From Maylandia zebra (taxonomy: Eukaryota; Chordata; Actinopteri; Cichliformes; Cichlidae): a DNA stretch of 64,000 nucleotides. Positions within the stretch are counted from its first letter, which is position 1. Each line of letters starts with the position of its first letter. The translations under genes were made by a program, and so were the position numbers. The notes below the pieces were generated by a model. That model was given only the letters and a program-made list of their open reading frames with translations. It was not told the DNA's origin and ran no database searches. The stretch lies in assembly GCF_041146795.1 (NCBI RefSeq), contig NC_135182.1:374501-438500 (forward strand), given 5' to 3'. Positions 1-11,165 of this stretch are shown here, one piece after another.

Positions 1-558
1 TGGCTGAAGGTCATTAAGCGAAAGTAGAGAGACCCGAGGTGGACGGGGCCATTCGAGGTGACGGCTCGAACCACCAGTGCGGTTCAACTGAAGGGAAAGG
101 GGGAGACCTGGTTCCATTGGTCTCAATGTGCAGGGGCTGACGAAAGCTTACTCGAGATAAGCTCCGCCCAAAGTAACACAGGGGGGAACAGAGAAGCAGA
201 ATAATCCTCTCCCCCTGTGCAGCGGTTCTTCCCAGTAGTCTACCTGGGGAGACGAAGAAAGAAGAGGAGTGTCACGAGCTAAGCATCAATTCATTCCAGG
301 CTCCTTATAGGCTAGGGCTCTAGTCTAAAGTAATTGATAGTTTAAAGGAATCGTAATAGTTTGTACGTTAATCGCATACTATTATACTCATAACTTTATA
401 CGCTTATCACGAAGTTTAAAGTAAAAGTAAAAGAGCCTGGGTACAGTGATCATGAAACTGTAGGAAAATTGGAAAATAACGGGGATGTTGGGGTTGATAA
501 GTGTTATAACGTGTTTGTTTGTTAGGTTGGACTCGCAAGCGAGCCCAAGAGGAGGAGT
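1..558 (+). other. Possible internal 3' part of an LTR retroelement
   Basis: No convincing reading frame is present. The stretch lies just upstream of a candidate LTR and ends in a purine-rich tract (AAGAGGAGGAG), as the internal 3' end of a retroelement or endogenous retrovirus does. No gag, pol or env motif is recognisable, and the 5' part of the element, if it exists, lies outside the window. Assignment rests on position only. Confidence 0.3.
547..557 (+). promoter_or_regulatory. Candidate polypurine tract before LTR
   Basis: AAGAGGAGGAG sits one base before the TG that begins the candidate LTR. In LTR retroelements such a tract primes plus-strand DNA synthesis. It is short, so chance is possible. 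Confidence 0.35.
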
Positions 559-1156
559 TGTCAAGAAAAACATGTTATTTTACTGTCACTTTGTTATCAT
601 TTACATGCACTGTCATTATTTCATCATTACTTCATTAGTCTGTATTAGTTTATCATCAGTATTATCATGTATCATTTATCATTGAGTAAATCTGCTTAAT
701 CTTGTATTCTAGAGCACGCAGAATAAGACATTCCTCTGTAATATTCTATCATGCAAAAAACCACCAGCATAGCTGCAGCTCCAGGCGGACCACAGTAACC
801 AATTGATTACATCAGATTGTTGCAACATCCTCCTGGTCAGATAAGGACACTTGGACTTTCTTTGGCCTGGACGACAATCTCACATAACTGCACACTCGAT
901 ACACAATTGTTTATGTTCTTAGATACTGATGATTGAAAACATCTGGTTGTAATTCTGGGAAAATGTTGTTGTTCTGGAGATAGAGGAGATAGGGGAATTC
1001 TTCTGACGTCATAAATGGCTATAAAGTTTGCTGTAACAGGGCAGTGGGATGAAGACGTCTTCCCACACTTGTACTATCAGTGTGTGTTTAATAAATCACT
1101 TTTTTGGACTTTTTTTTTTTGCTTATTTTTCCTTCCAAACCAAAAGAACCTCTACA
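559..1156 (+). repeat. Candidate LTR (598 bp)
   Basis: The segment begins TGTCAAG and ends CTCTACA, the TG...CA form of retroviral and Gypsy LTRs. It has a TATA-like GGCTATAAAG near 1017-1026 and a poly(A) signal AATAAA at 1090-1095 followed by a T-rich stretch, giving a U3-R-U5 layout. A purine tract precedes it. The sequence right after it is the interior of a hAT-like element, so this looks like the 3' end of an insertion into that element. The other LTR is outside the window, so the target duplication cannot be tested. Confidence 0.45.
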
Positions 1157-1852
1157 TTACTTCTTCAAAAAAGTAACTGAGTTACAATATTCTAAAAGTA
1201 ATTAATTACTTGAAAAGTAACTATTGCATTACTTTTAAAAAAACATTTAACCCTCTGGGGTCCAGGGTATAATTGTCCATTTTAACTACTTTTGATCTTC
1301 CCTCCACATTTTACCTTTAAAAACTATTTACTTTGTTTGGTCTCATCCTTTTCAGCACAACCTCACGTGTCTGAATTTACAGTCATGTTTTCATTTTGAC
1401 AAACTGTATTAACACAATTGATCTACAATCAGTCAAAACACATAAAACCAGAGTAGAAAAAGTGATATTTTTTACTGTAACAACCACAAGCATGTTTAAT
1501 GAATCATATTTCATAACTTTAAATGCAAATATAAATTATATAAATTGTCAAAGTTATTTGCATTCATTTACCTTCTACCTTGATTTTTCGATAACCATTT
1601 CAAACTATTTACAGAACAATCAGCTGTTCTTCAATAAGATGCCACAAATTATTTGTGCCACTGTGAGAACATCACAGCCTGATACCTGCAGGTCTGACAG
1701 CAGCAGGTGCATCACTCCTGTTTTACCTGGAGACAGCAGTCGCCTCATTGTTCTGACACACAACACAGAACTACACACTTACTACACAAGAAAACACATT
1801 AACTACACACTCCAAACACGCTAAACGTCACAAATCTCACATCTCAAAACAC

Positions 1853-1880
1853 TTTCTCTCTCTCTCTCCCTCTCTCTCTC
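1853..1880. repeat. (CT)n microsatellite
   Basis: A short run of CT dinucleotides with a few CC interruptions, read directly from the sequence. No coding meaning. Confidence 0.85.
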
Positions 1881-2446
1881 GCCGTTACTCCTAAAACTTC
1901 CCTTGGTTTTTTTTGTTTTGTTTTTTTTTCCCTCATAAGCAGAGAGTGCTCGCTGCGCAGTCCTTAGACAGTAAACGTGACGAAACTATTGAGGAAAAAA
2001 CGCCGCGTATATATAGTTTATCATGACTCTGGTTTTACGTGGCCTATCAACACAGTTTATAAACTGGTATATGTCACCTTGTTGCTTTGTCTTTAAGTGG
2101 TCATGTGATTGGCTTACCACGACTACTTTATTCTTCCTCAGTCAAACAGCAGCACTCATGCGATTGTTTTGCCCCCTGAGCTCCAGGTGTTGTGCTAGAC
2201 AGAGATCGTGATCACCGTCCGCGGGAGCGCAGCTGCTTAAAGCTGCAGCGTCCAGATTACTTACAGCTACTTCCTGCAGCTGATATAAGATGCGGTAAAC
2301 TGAAAACAGCTTCAACCGTCTGTTTGTTGAAATAGTAACAGACCGCATTTTCTTGTTAGTAACTGTAATGGCGTTGTAACGATGGGAATAGTAATTAGTT
2401 AGATTACTCGTTACTGAAAAAAGTAACGCCGTTTGTAACGCCTTGA

Positions 2447-4008
2447 CAGGGAGTGCAGAATTATTAGGCAAGTTGTATTTTTGAGGAATAATGTTATTAT
2501 TCAACAACAACCATGTTCTCAATGAACCCAAAAAACTCATTAATATCAAAGCTGAATGTTTTTGGAAGTAGTTTTTAGTTTGTTTTTAGTTTGAGCTATT
2601 TTAGGGGGATATCTGTGTGTGCAGGTGACTATTACTGTGCATAATTATTAGGCAACTTAACAAAAAACAAATATATACCCATTTCAATTATTTATTTTTA
2701 CCAGTGAAACCAATATAACATCTCCACATTCACAAATATACATTTCTGACATTCAAAAACAAAACAAAAACAAATCAGCGACCAATATAGCCACCTTTCT
2801 TTGCAAGGACACTCAAAAGCCTGCCATCCATGGATTCTGTCAGTGTTTTGATCTGTTCACCATCAACATTGCGTGCAGCAGCAACCACAGCCTCCCAGAC
2901 ACTGTTCAGAGAGGTGTACTGTTTTCCCTCCTTGTAAATCTCACATTTGATGATGGACCACAGGTTCTCAATGGGGTTCAGATCAGGTGAACAAGGAGGC
3001 CATGTCATTAGTTTTTCTTCTTTTATACCCTTTCTTGCAGCCACGCTGTGGAGTACTTGGACGCGTGTGATGGAGCATTGTCCTGCATGAAAATCATGTT
3101 TTTCTTGAAGGATGCAGACTTCTTCCTGTACCACTGCTTGAAGAAGGTGTCTTCCAGAAACTGGCAGTAGGACTGGGAGTTGAGCTTGACTCCATCCTCA
3201 ACCCGAAAAGGCCCCACAAGCTCATCTTTGATGATACCAGCCCAAACCAGTACTCCACCTCCACCTTGCTGGCGTCTGAGTCGGACTGGAACTCTCTGCC
3301 CTTTACCAATCCAGCCACGGGCCCATCCATCTGGCCCATCAAGACTCACTCTCATTTCATCAGTCCATAAAACCTTAGAAAAACCAGTCTTGAGATATTT
3401 CTTGGCCCAGTCTTGACGTTTCAGCTTGTGTGTCTTGTTCAGTGGTGGTCGTCTTTTAGCCTTTCTTACCTTGGCCATGTCTCTGAGTATTGCACACCTT
3501 GTGCTTTTGGGCACTCCAGTGATGTTGCAGCTCTGAAATATGGCCAAACTGGTGGCAAGTGGCATCTTGGCAGCTGCACGCTTGACTTTTCTCAGTTCAT
3601 GGGCAGTTATTTTGCGCCTTGGTTTTTCCACACGCTTCTTGCGACCCTGTTGACTATTTTGAATGAAACGCTTGATTGTTCGATGATCACGCTTCAGAAG
3701 CTTTGCAATTTTGAGACTGCTGCATCCCTCTGCAAGATATCTCACTATTTTTGACTTTTCTGAGCCTGTCAAGTCCTTCTTTTGACCCATTTTGCCAAAG
3801 GAAAGGACGTTGCCTAATAATTATGCACACCTGATATAGGGTGTTGATGTCATTAGACCACACCCCTTCTCATTACAGAGATGCACATCACCTAATATGC
3901 TTAATTGGTAGTAGGCTTTCGAGCCTATACAGCTTGGAGTAAGACAACATGCATGAAGAGGATGATGTGGACAAAATACTCATTTGCCTAATAATTCTGC
4001 ACTCCCTG
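2447..4008 (-). mobile_element. Tc1/mariner element, DD37E type, copy 1
   Basis: A full-length 1562-bp DNA transposon. Both ends carry the inverted repeat CAGGGAGTGCAGAATTATTA; the right flank is TA, while the left flank reads GA where TA is expected. A second related motif lies inside each end (about 2635-2658 and 3809-3833, core GCATAATTATTAGGCAA), giving the nested IR/DR layout in which transposase binds outer and inner repeats. It encodes one transposase on the minus strand, broken by a frameshift. It is inserted in a hAT-like repeat. A near-identical copy lies at 62471-64000 in the opposite orientation. Confidence 0.92.
2775..3790 (-). pseudogene. Tc1/mariner transposase with one frameshift (copy 1)
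   Basis: The protein starts MGQKKDLTGSEKSKIVRYL and has an N-terminal helix-turn-helix region (about residues 1-110) for binding the terminal repeats, then a DDE catalytic domain. First Asp in LWTDEMRVS, second in FMQDNAPSH, Glu in [11 protein letters not shown]. The frame breaks at a GGG run (3028-3030) between the second Asp and the Glu: the first 255 residues read in one frame and the remaining part in another. Counted across the break, Asp and Glu are separated by 37 residues, the DD37E spacing rather than the DD34E of classic Tc1. As written it cannot give a complete catalytic triad. The copy at 62689-63704 has the same break. Confidence 0.9.
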
Positions 4009-4191
4009 TACTTGTAACGCCGTTACTTGTAACACCGTTATTCCCATCACTGGTCATTACACATGTCTAAATACAGGGCAACAAAATACAGTTTGCATCT
4101 AATCAGTAAGTGCAATAAAAGCAGATGATATAAAAGGAAGTTCAGTAGAGAGCAAATATACAGATGTACTGATATATACAGACAAGGGTAG

Positions 4192-4375
4192 TACTGGTGA
4201 TGGCCAGAGGGGCCGATGGCGCGATATGGCAGCCTCGCTTCTGTCAGTCTGCCCCAGGGCAGCTGTGGCTACAACTGTAGCTGCCTCCACCAGTGTGTGA
4301 ATGTGAGAGTGAATGAATAGTGGTATTGTAAAGGGCTTTGGGTGCCTTGAAAAGCGCTATATAAATCCAATCCAT
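4192..4375 (+). repeat. SINE-like 3' fragment
   Basis: The segment contains CTGTGGCTACAACTGTAGCT, a GTGTGTGAATGTGAGAGTGAATG region and the tail GCGCTATATAAATCC followed by ATT repeats. It is nearly identical to 56128-56325 and related to the body of the full tRNA-derived SINE at 36689-37000. The tRNA-like head with A and B boxes is absent here, so it is a 5'-truncated copy. Confidence 0.7.
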
Positions 4376-4689
4376 TATTATTATTATTATTATTATTAGT
4401 ATAAATAGTGAAATAGTTATGAACAGAGATCAAACATACAGCTGAACTACAGACAAATGTATAGCATACAGATGTTTATATTGCTGTACAGACGGGCAGA
4501 TATACAGGTGTACTATGGACAAATATACAGATGTGCTACATATATACAGATGTAGCAGTGTGAGATAAACAGATCTACAGAGTGCTATGAATATATCTAC
4601 AGCAGTGGAAGTGTAGCTCTCTGAACAGACTATAATAGTGAACAGTGTAGGCACTATAACAGAGACTCTGTCAGTGTCCTAAAACTATA

Positions 4690-5165
4690 GCAGTAACCCA
4701 TGTGAACATATGGTGAATGTTGAGAAAGAAATTATCATGGTCACTGGGAGGAGGAGTGTAGAAGGGATCACTGAGTGTGGATGGAAAGGTTCAGCGGGGA
4801 CTGAGTTCAGTAGGGTGACAGCTGTGGGGAAGAAGCTCTTCCTAAACCTGCTGGTTTTAGTCTGAAGGCTCCTGTAGCGCCTTCTGGAGGGGAGGAGCTG
4901 GAGGCAGGATGAGAGGAGTCCCTGAGAATGATGCATGCTCGGCTAACCCTAACCCTCTTGTGGACATCCTCAGTGGCAGCAAGTGGAGTCCCTGTGATGC
5001 GTTGGTTTTCACCACCAGCTGCAGTGCCTTGCGCTCAGCAACAGAGCAGTTTGCATACCAGACTGTGACACAGTTGGTTATGATGCTCTCTATCACACAG
5101 CGGTAGAAGTTAACCAGTATATGAGTAGACAGGTGGTTCTTCTTCAGTGTCCCCAAGAACTTGAA
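4690..5165 (-). pseudogene. LINE ORF2 C-terminal fragment (Rex1/CR1-like)
   Basis: On the minus strand the frame reads FYRCVIESIITNCVTVWYAN and, further on in a shifted frame, LLPSRRRYRSLQTKTSRFRK, which matches the region after the reverse transcriptase domain in the LINE at 10920-14439 (compare HPGNKLFQLLQSGRRFRIFR there). Frames change at least once, and the fragment lacks the catalytic domain. It is a dead 3' piece of a non-LTR retrotransposon. Confidence 0.75.
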
Positions 5166-6340
5166 GCTGGAGCATTAGAAGGAAAAGCATGTCTTTGTGC
5201 CCCCCTCTCCCTATTAATGCCCTACGTGGCCCCCTGGCAACACTTTGCTAGACCCGCCCCTGCACAGTTACCAGCTGTCAGCTACTTAGAAAAGGATCCT
5301 GGTGTTATTTGTCTCTCAGAAACAGTTCATAACTTCCCTTCAACTCATTCATGTCACCTAAAAGGTAAACCTGTTTCTCCATCACCTGTTCAGCTCTGAT
5401 GATTCAGTAAGGACATCTCCTGGTTTCATCTTCATGTTTCCCTCTCACCACATATCCAAACTGACATCATGACCAGCAGCTTTACAGCTGTGGCTCCAGC
5501 AAACATCAGCTGATACTAGAAATTAATATTAAATAAATTCTAACAACAGCTGATCAAGCTTAAACGTGCTGCTGTTGTTTAGCCTGACATCCGCTGGTTT
5601 CCTCTTTCTGGCGCAAAGTGGGCGATAAACAAACAAGAGAGACGTAACTTGCATGTCTTGTGTCTTTTTCCATTCTAGCTGTAGTCTGGGACAAACTGTG
5701 TTCCTTTTCAGCTCAATACGAAACGCGTAATATTTTCTCTGAATGTGGGACGATTCTGTTTTTTACGGAACGGTTGGAAACTCTAATAACTAACCTTATG
5801 AATAAAGTTCAACATCACGAACATCATAGCACCCACCCAACTGTACTGTATAGAAACTCGGTCATGCTAGCTAGTACGCAGTACGAGTTATTGTAACTGA
5901 CTGTAAAAAGTCAGCACAACGAAACAGTTTGTGTGTTTGCTGATGTTTGTTGAGCTGATAGATACGTTGCATTTGAAATTACCTGCCACAACATGTTACT
6001 CCCTTTACGTTTGATCGTCTTCTGTAGGGCTCGTTAGATGCTGGAGTACAGCAACCACAACTTACGGACAGCTGCAGTCGTTGCAGAGCTGTGCCAAAAA
6101 AACAAAACCACACAGTGGCCCACTTGGACCCGTTACTATGGCACATGTCATCTCTTTGTATGTGACGTCCCCTGGTGATTATTTTAAAGAGGACTGAAGG
6201 CTCAGAGTGACAAAAACAATAAGTCCCTGTAAATTTGTTAAAGCAAAAGTAACGAGAAAATGTAAGGAGTCCAAAGTACAGATATTTGTTTAAAATGTAT
6301 TGAGGAAAAGTAAAAAGTATTCCAGTAAAGTACAGGTACC
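5166..6340. other. Non-coding repeat debris
   Basis: No gene is visible. The stretch near 5589-5645 (CTGGTTTCCTCTTTCTGG...AAACAAACAAGAGAGACG) recurs at 23850-23910, so it belongs to a dispersed repeat. The AAAGTAC-rich part (about 6235-6380) looks like the end of a non-autonomous DNA transposon, but no matching partner end was found. Confidence 0.4.
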
Positions 6341-7019
6341 TTAAAGTTCTACTTTAGTATAGTGGAGTACAAAGTATATGTACTTTGTTGCTTCCCCCTT
6401 GTGATGAACTGAGGCGAGTGAGCTGTGCAGCTCTTTGGATGTTCTGGGCTGTTTGGTGACCTCTTGAATTAGTCGTGGCTGGACGGCCACTCCTGGAAGG
6501 TTCACGGCTGTTCCGGTTTGGTGGAGTGCCATAGCTTTAGACATGGCGTTATAACCCACACTGACAGATCTCAATTCATTTGTTTCTGATTTCTTAGGAT
6601 GCTGGCATGATGTCTGGCTTTTGACCAGTGAAACTTCCCTTTCTGTCAGTGTAAAGAAGTGACATGTTTAACTGTTTTTCTACTTGATAAAGAAAAAGCT
6701 GCTGTGACAAAGACAGAAATCTGTTGGCACGGCTTTTTGTACTTAAATCGTAAGAAATAAATGTGTAAAATCACAGAAAAAAGCCCTGACAGCTCATTGC
6801 CCACACTGCAGTTTTTTCCTTTTGTTTTGAAAAAAGTAAAGTCTATAACTACTGTGTTACTAAGCCTCATGTCTGCTGCATTTCCGCTCGTCAGACTCAC
6901 CTAATGAGATGGCTGGAACTGTTTCTTTTTGGCGAGGTGTCTGATGTCAGCTGGCTGTGATCGTGATGGTGCTGCTCAAAGCTGTTTTTTAGCTTTGAGC
7001 TCGTACTTGTTTTGCAGCC

Positions 7020-7770
7020 CAATTATTTCCATTGGAAGGTGTCTGGCACATCAGATGGTTGTACATTAAATGGCGTAGCAAACATGTCCAATTCCTTTTG
7101 GATATTCTCCACATCTTGAAACCTCTCCTGCTTGAATGAGTTTTGCACACTCACTGGCATATTCAGTTGTAACGTCAGGCTTTTGCTCTTGCAGGGTGGG
7201 AAAGTGTACAGTGTTTCCCTTTTCCAGTTGTCCTTGCCACAGCCTTAACTTCACTTCAAATGATTCCACATTTGAAAGCAGAGAGTTGATGAGCTGGTTG
7301 GGACCTTGCAGCTTGATGTTTAATTCAATTTCAATTCAATTTTATTTATATAGCGCCAAATCACAACAAAAGTCGCCTCAAGGCGCTTCATAAAGCTCTG
7401 ACATGTGCTTGGTGATGTTCACCATGAAGCCAGGTCACTGAGGAAATTGCCATCACTGAGCTCAATGACAGGTTTCCCCTTTATCTCCATGAAGCGTCTG
7501 ACTTCTTCCCACAGTGTATAAAATCATGCAAGCATATTAGCACAACTCAGCCATCGCACTTCACAGTGATAAACCAGATGGCTGTACTCTGACTGAAGCT
7601 TGCTGAGTAGCTCCTTGAACTGACGGTTGTTCAACCCTCTGCTTTTGTTTGTGGTGGACACGACGGTTTCATCACAGCGTTAAGCTTCATGGAATGTGCA
7701 CACAGACTCTTTGATGTGTGACGCAGTGTCAGCTGTTCCCTTAAAGTTATCTCTTTCTTGTCTTAGTGGC
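7020..7770 (-). pseudogene. hAT transposase remnant (SCAND3/ZBED-like)
   Basis: Minus-strand translation gives CDETVVSTTNKSRGLNNRQF, then LLSKLQSEYSHLVYHCEVRW, then an in-frame stop, and lower down FEVKLRLWQGQLEKGNTVHF. These are the conserved blocks of the hAT transposases related to vertebrate ZBED5, SCAND3 and FAM200 proteins (HCEVRWLS and LW..QL..GN.xHFP). There is at least one stop, a frame change and an insertion of a 70-bp repeat (7320-7392). It is a dead transposase fragment; sequence down to about 6350 may belong to the same element. Confidence 0.72.
7320..7392 (-). repeat. LINE/SINE 3' tail fragment
   Basis: AATTTTATTTATATAGCGCC followed by AAATCACAACAA and CGCCTCAAGGCGCTT is the reverse complement of a tail also seen at 28395-28585 and 46066-46225. 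It interrupts the hAT transposase remnant, so it is the younger insertion. Confidence 0.7.
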
Positions 7771-7779
7771 GCTGTCACT

Positions 7780-8136
7780 TGGTGTTCGCACTCTCTGCGG
7801 TAGAGTATCACTTCCTGTGCCTGTTCCAACACACAGTGGTGTTTTTGAGTAGCTTATCTACATAGCAACTTAATTAAAATTTTTTAGATAACTTCCTTTT
7901 TCATTGTATAATCTTCACGTGCTTCATCTGAAGCACACTCTCTGTGTTCTCACTCCCTAATTTGTGGCCAAAGTATTCACTCACTTTACAGTTTCGCTAT
8001 CTTAGCTTAGCTCGTAGCCAACTTGCTAGAAGAATTGCCTCTTTAAACTTAAAACTGCTGGCTAAGGGTAAATATAAATCCAGTAAAATCCTAATTCAAG
8101 TCACCAGTAATGACACCCGGTTACGTCAGCTGGAGG
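7780..8136 (+). pseudogene. LINE 5' end with ORF1 esterase fragment
   Basis: The first part (about 7785-8020) matches, in inverted orientation, the 5' end of the LINE at 18975-19740. It is followed by a frame reading NLKLLAKGKYKSSKILIQVT and SNDTRLRQLE, a block typical of the SGNH-esterase-like ORF1 of L2/CR1-type LINEs. The start of ORF1 is missing, so an internal deletion joins the 5' UTR to the middle of ORF1. The copy is cut at 8137 by a hAT-like element. Confidence 0.6.
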
Positions 8137-9050
8137 TAGGGCTGGGCGATATGGCCCAAAATTCATATCTTGATATTCTTTAGCTGGATGGCAATATACG
8201 ATATACATCTCGATATTTTTTTTAAAGCCATAAAGTAAGAACAAAACGAGAGTTCTTAGTCAAACCTGTGTCCCAGCTCGCACACAGGCACTTTTATTAA
8301 CGTACAGCGCAGATATACATGAACAAAATTACTCCAAAATAAATTATCAGTATGTATTAAATAATAATGCTCCATAAATAAAATAAAACAATGTTGTTTT
8401 TGTGCATAACAAAACGCACACAATTGTGCAGTCAAAATGTAAACTAACAGACGCTGAGCATAATAACAAAGACAGGCAGACTTCACAGCTGCTCTGTTCC
8501 CAACCTCTACTGCGTGACTGACAGCCTGGAGTTTGAAATCCGCATTGTAACCGTGTCTCTGAACAGGAGCCATCTGTGGTCTTTATACACACACACAATA
8601 CGGTAATATTACGTTGAAGCACAGTACACATCACTCCGCGAGGCTCCTGACTACGCTAGCCATAATGCTCCGATAATCCATCAAGCAGTGCGGCTCTGTA
8701 GCTTACCAAAGTCGTACTTAAACATTTTTTGACAGATTGCTGAGTGCCTTGTACCACATAAAATCGGTTCACGGTCAGTAAGCACAACCAGAATTCATAC
8801 ATAAGGCGCTCTGTCGATTTTTTAAAAATGAAATGATTTTAGTGTAAGCTAACAGTACGAAAAATACGGTATATAAGTTTTGTAAGTCGGTTTGTTTCGG
8901 GGCAAGAGGCTGGGAGACTTCGCGGTCTGGGATACAGCACAAAGTTTCACACACTCTTCATTTTGCACTTTATGGCGCTGTTGTAAATACTGAAAATACT
9001 AGTAGTGCTCCAACCTTTAGTCGGGATGCTTTCCCGGCATTCTCTACACA
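8137..9050. mobile_element. hAT-like non-autonomous element
   Basis: It begins TAGGGCTGGGCGATATGGCC and carries an interior (for example CACACAATACGGTAATATT near 8596 and TCCATCAAGCAGTGCGGCT near 8677) that is clearly homologous to 48443-49348, which has a near-exact 8-bp target duplication. No transposase frame is visible. The right end is not clearly defined; the following 9050-9240 resembles the GTTAGC-rich repeat at 53690-53800. Confidence 0.55.
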
Positions 9051-9246
9051 ATACATTATTCTGCTGCTCATCTGACACTCAAAATAATAGTAATAATATT
9101 TAGTACTATCAACACTAATCTTGTTAAAATGATGTTAATGCCATAACTGCATTAACGTGGCAAAGCTCCGTTAACAGGTTAGCGCGGATCACCCTGTGTG
9201 TGGGGCTGCGCTGTGTCAACGCGTTAGCATGGTTAGCTCATTAAAG

Positions 9247-9393
9247 CATTGATGCCATCCAGCTGTCCACCAAAACTGCTCAAACAAATCCTGTCATTAA
9301 TTAATGCTCCAATCTTAAATGTGATCAACCTATCTCTAATAATCAGCTATGTACCACAGGCCTTCAAGCTGGCTGTAGTTACACCTTTACTCA
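9247..9393 (+). pseudogene. L2 LINE reverse transcriptase, upstream piece
   Basis: The frame reads PPKLLKQILSLINAPILNVI and ends VVTPLL, the block just before the fingers motif of L2-type reverse transcriptase. Reading continues in frame at 14701 ([16 protein letters not shown]) once the intervening 9394-14700 and one copy of TTACTCA are ignored, so this is the left part of one L2 copy split by a later insertion. Confidence 0.85.
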
Positions 9394-9607
9394 CTGAGGA
9401 GATGATGGAGCGGGTCAATGCTGGGCTCAGATCTACCCCCGGCCCAATCCCTTTTTGTCCTCCATAAACCCCCCACCAGAGCGGCCAAAGGTTCGCCATC
9501 GAGCCCCACCCTCAACAGAGCAATTGAAGTCACACTGCCCAGCCTCGCCCCCCTTAGTTCCTCCTTACCACCTTCATGCCCTGTCTCCGCAGTCTGATGT
9601 GTGATGT

Positions 9608-10916
9608 GTGAAGGGTCCGGGCTGCGAGGATTATGGCAGTGGTGACTTTTCCCAGGAGAAGCTGGGACCCTGTTTACTAGAAGGTTTTAAAATTTCTGTA
9701 CTTTTAGGTGACAGAAGGAGACATGTGGCCTGGTCAAAACACAGAGAGCTGCACTCTAAAAGATCTTTAAACATAGTAAACATACCTTGTGTGCCACAGA
9801 CTGCTCCCAAACATGAGGGGGCAAGTAATACCTCTAAAACACTTAAGTTGGCTTTATTAAACATTAGATCTCTAGCTGGGAAAACATTTTTAATTAATGA
9901 TTTAATCACTGAGCACAGCCTTGATTTTATGTTTTTAACTGAAACTTGGTTGGACCAAAGTAACAGTGGAGCTGTTCTCATCGAGACGACCCCTCCTAAC
10001 TACAGTTTTATCAGTGAGGCCAGGGTGAGCAGGAGAGGAGGAGGGGTTGCTGTCTTATTTAATGAATCATTTCAATGTAAGCAGCTATCTCCTGGACGTT
10101 TTCAGGCTTTTGAATATGTGGCTTTACAGCTGAAGGCCCCATCCAAAGTTGTGTTTCTTAATGTTTACAGGCCTCCCAAATACTGCACAGACTTTTTTTA
10201 ATGACCTCAGTGAACTGCTGTCTGTGATCTGTGTTGATTTTGACTGTGTAATTATTGCTGGGGATTTTAACATTCATGTGGACAACCCTCAGGACAAAGG
10301 GACTAAAGACCTGAGTAACACTCTGGGCAACTTTGGGCTGACTCAGCATGTAACAGAGGCCACACATAATAGAGGACACACTCTTGACCTACTGATCTCC
10401 AAAGGCCTGAGCATTTCAAAGGTTACTGTGTCTGATGTGGGCCTGTCTGATCATTACTGTGTTTTCTTTGAAAGTAAAATCTCAGCCCACACAAATATAT
10501 CAACAACAGTGATCACAAAACGGTGTATAACTGAAGACAGTAGTGAGATCTTTAACCAGGTCTTCCCATTAACACCTGACCTGTCCAGAGGGTCAGTCAA
10601 TGAGCTCGTCAATAGCTTCAATGCAAAAATGTTAAATGTAATGGATACAATTGCTCCCATTAAGGTGAAGGTTATCTCTGGAAGGAAAAAGTCTCCATGG
10701 AGAAACTCCACACTGGTGAAAAATGAAAAAAGAGAGTGTAGGAAAGCTGAGCGCAGATGGAGAAAAACAAACCTCCAGGTTCATTATGACATCTATAAAG
10801 AGAAACTTCACAATTATAATTTACAACTGAGGAGTGCAAGAAGGTCCTACTTCTCTGACATCATCACTAAAAACAGCCATAATGCTCGGGTCTTATTTTC
10901 TACAGTTGACAGGCTA
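9608..10916 (+). pseudogene. L2 LINE ORF2 endonuclease half
   Basis: An apurinic-endonuclease-like domain of an L2 LINE. Motifs in order: LLNIRSLAGK, LTETWLD, RRGGGVAVLF, NVYRPP, GDFNIHVDNP and SDHYCVFF; GDFN and SDH are catalytic motifs of the family. It nicks target DNA in target-primed reverse transcription. The frame changes at a T-run (10192-10198), where one extra T seems present. After the endonuclease comes a linker ending NARVLFSTVDRL, where L2 normally leads into reverse transcriptase; here the sequence switches to a different LINE family near 10920. Confidence 0.85.
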
Positions 10917-11165
10917 TATGCTAGCAGAGGAGATTATCCCCACTGCGAGAGTCACCACATTCCCAAACCAGAAACCGTGGATGGACAGATCGATCCGCAC
11001 TGCAGTAAACGCCAGGACCGCCTCCTACAACACGGGTCTCGCCACTGGCGATATGAGCGCCTACAAAGTGGCCTCATACGGCGTGCGGCGCGCGGTGAGA
11101 GATACCAAACGCCGGTACCGGGAACGTGTGGAGTCCCGCTTCCACCAGGGTGACACACGGAGTAT

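Larger units (their letters stand above)
1157..4052. mobile_element. hAT-like non-autonomous remnant, interrupted
   Basis: Internal motifs such as AGTAACTGAGTTAC near 1174 and GATTACTCGTTACTGAAAAA near 2403, plus the right end TTATTCCCATCACTG at 4038-4052, are typical of a common fish hAT-type repeat built from GTAAC/GTTAC words. The left end is lost at the LTR boundary, and a 1.56-kb Tc1 element splits it at 2447-4008. No transposase frame is visible. The family assignment comes from recognising the terminal words, not from target duplications. Confidence 0.5.

Noticed and set aside
1250..1285. TTAACCCTCTGGGGTCC as a possible piggyBac end
   Set aside because: It starts with TTAA as piggyBac targets do, but no matching inverted end was found nearby.
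1396..1824. 142-residue open frame
   Set aside because: No recognisable motif, low-complexity AT-rich composition and location inside a hAT-like remnant.
3180..3416. Plus-strand frames opposite the Tc1 transposase (also 3413-3754, 62725-63066)
   Set aside because: They are shadows of the conserved transposase frame on the other strand; the same shadows appear in both copies.
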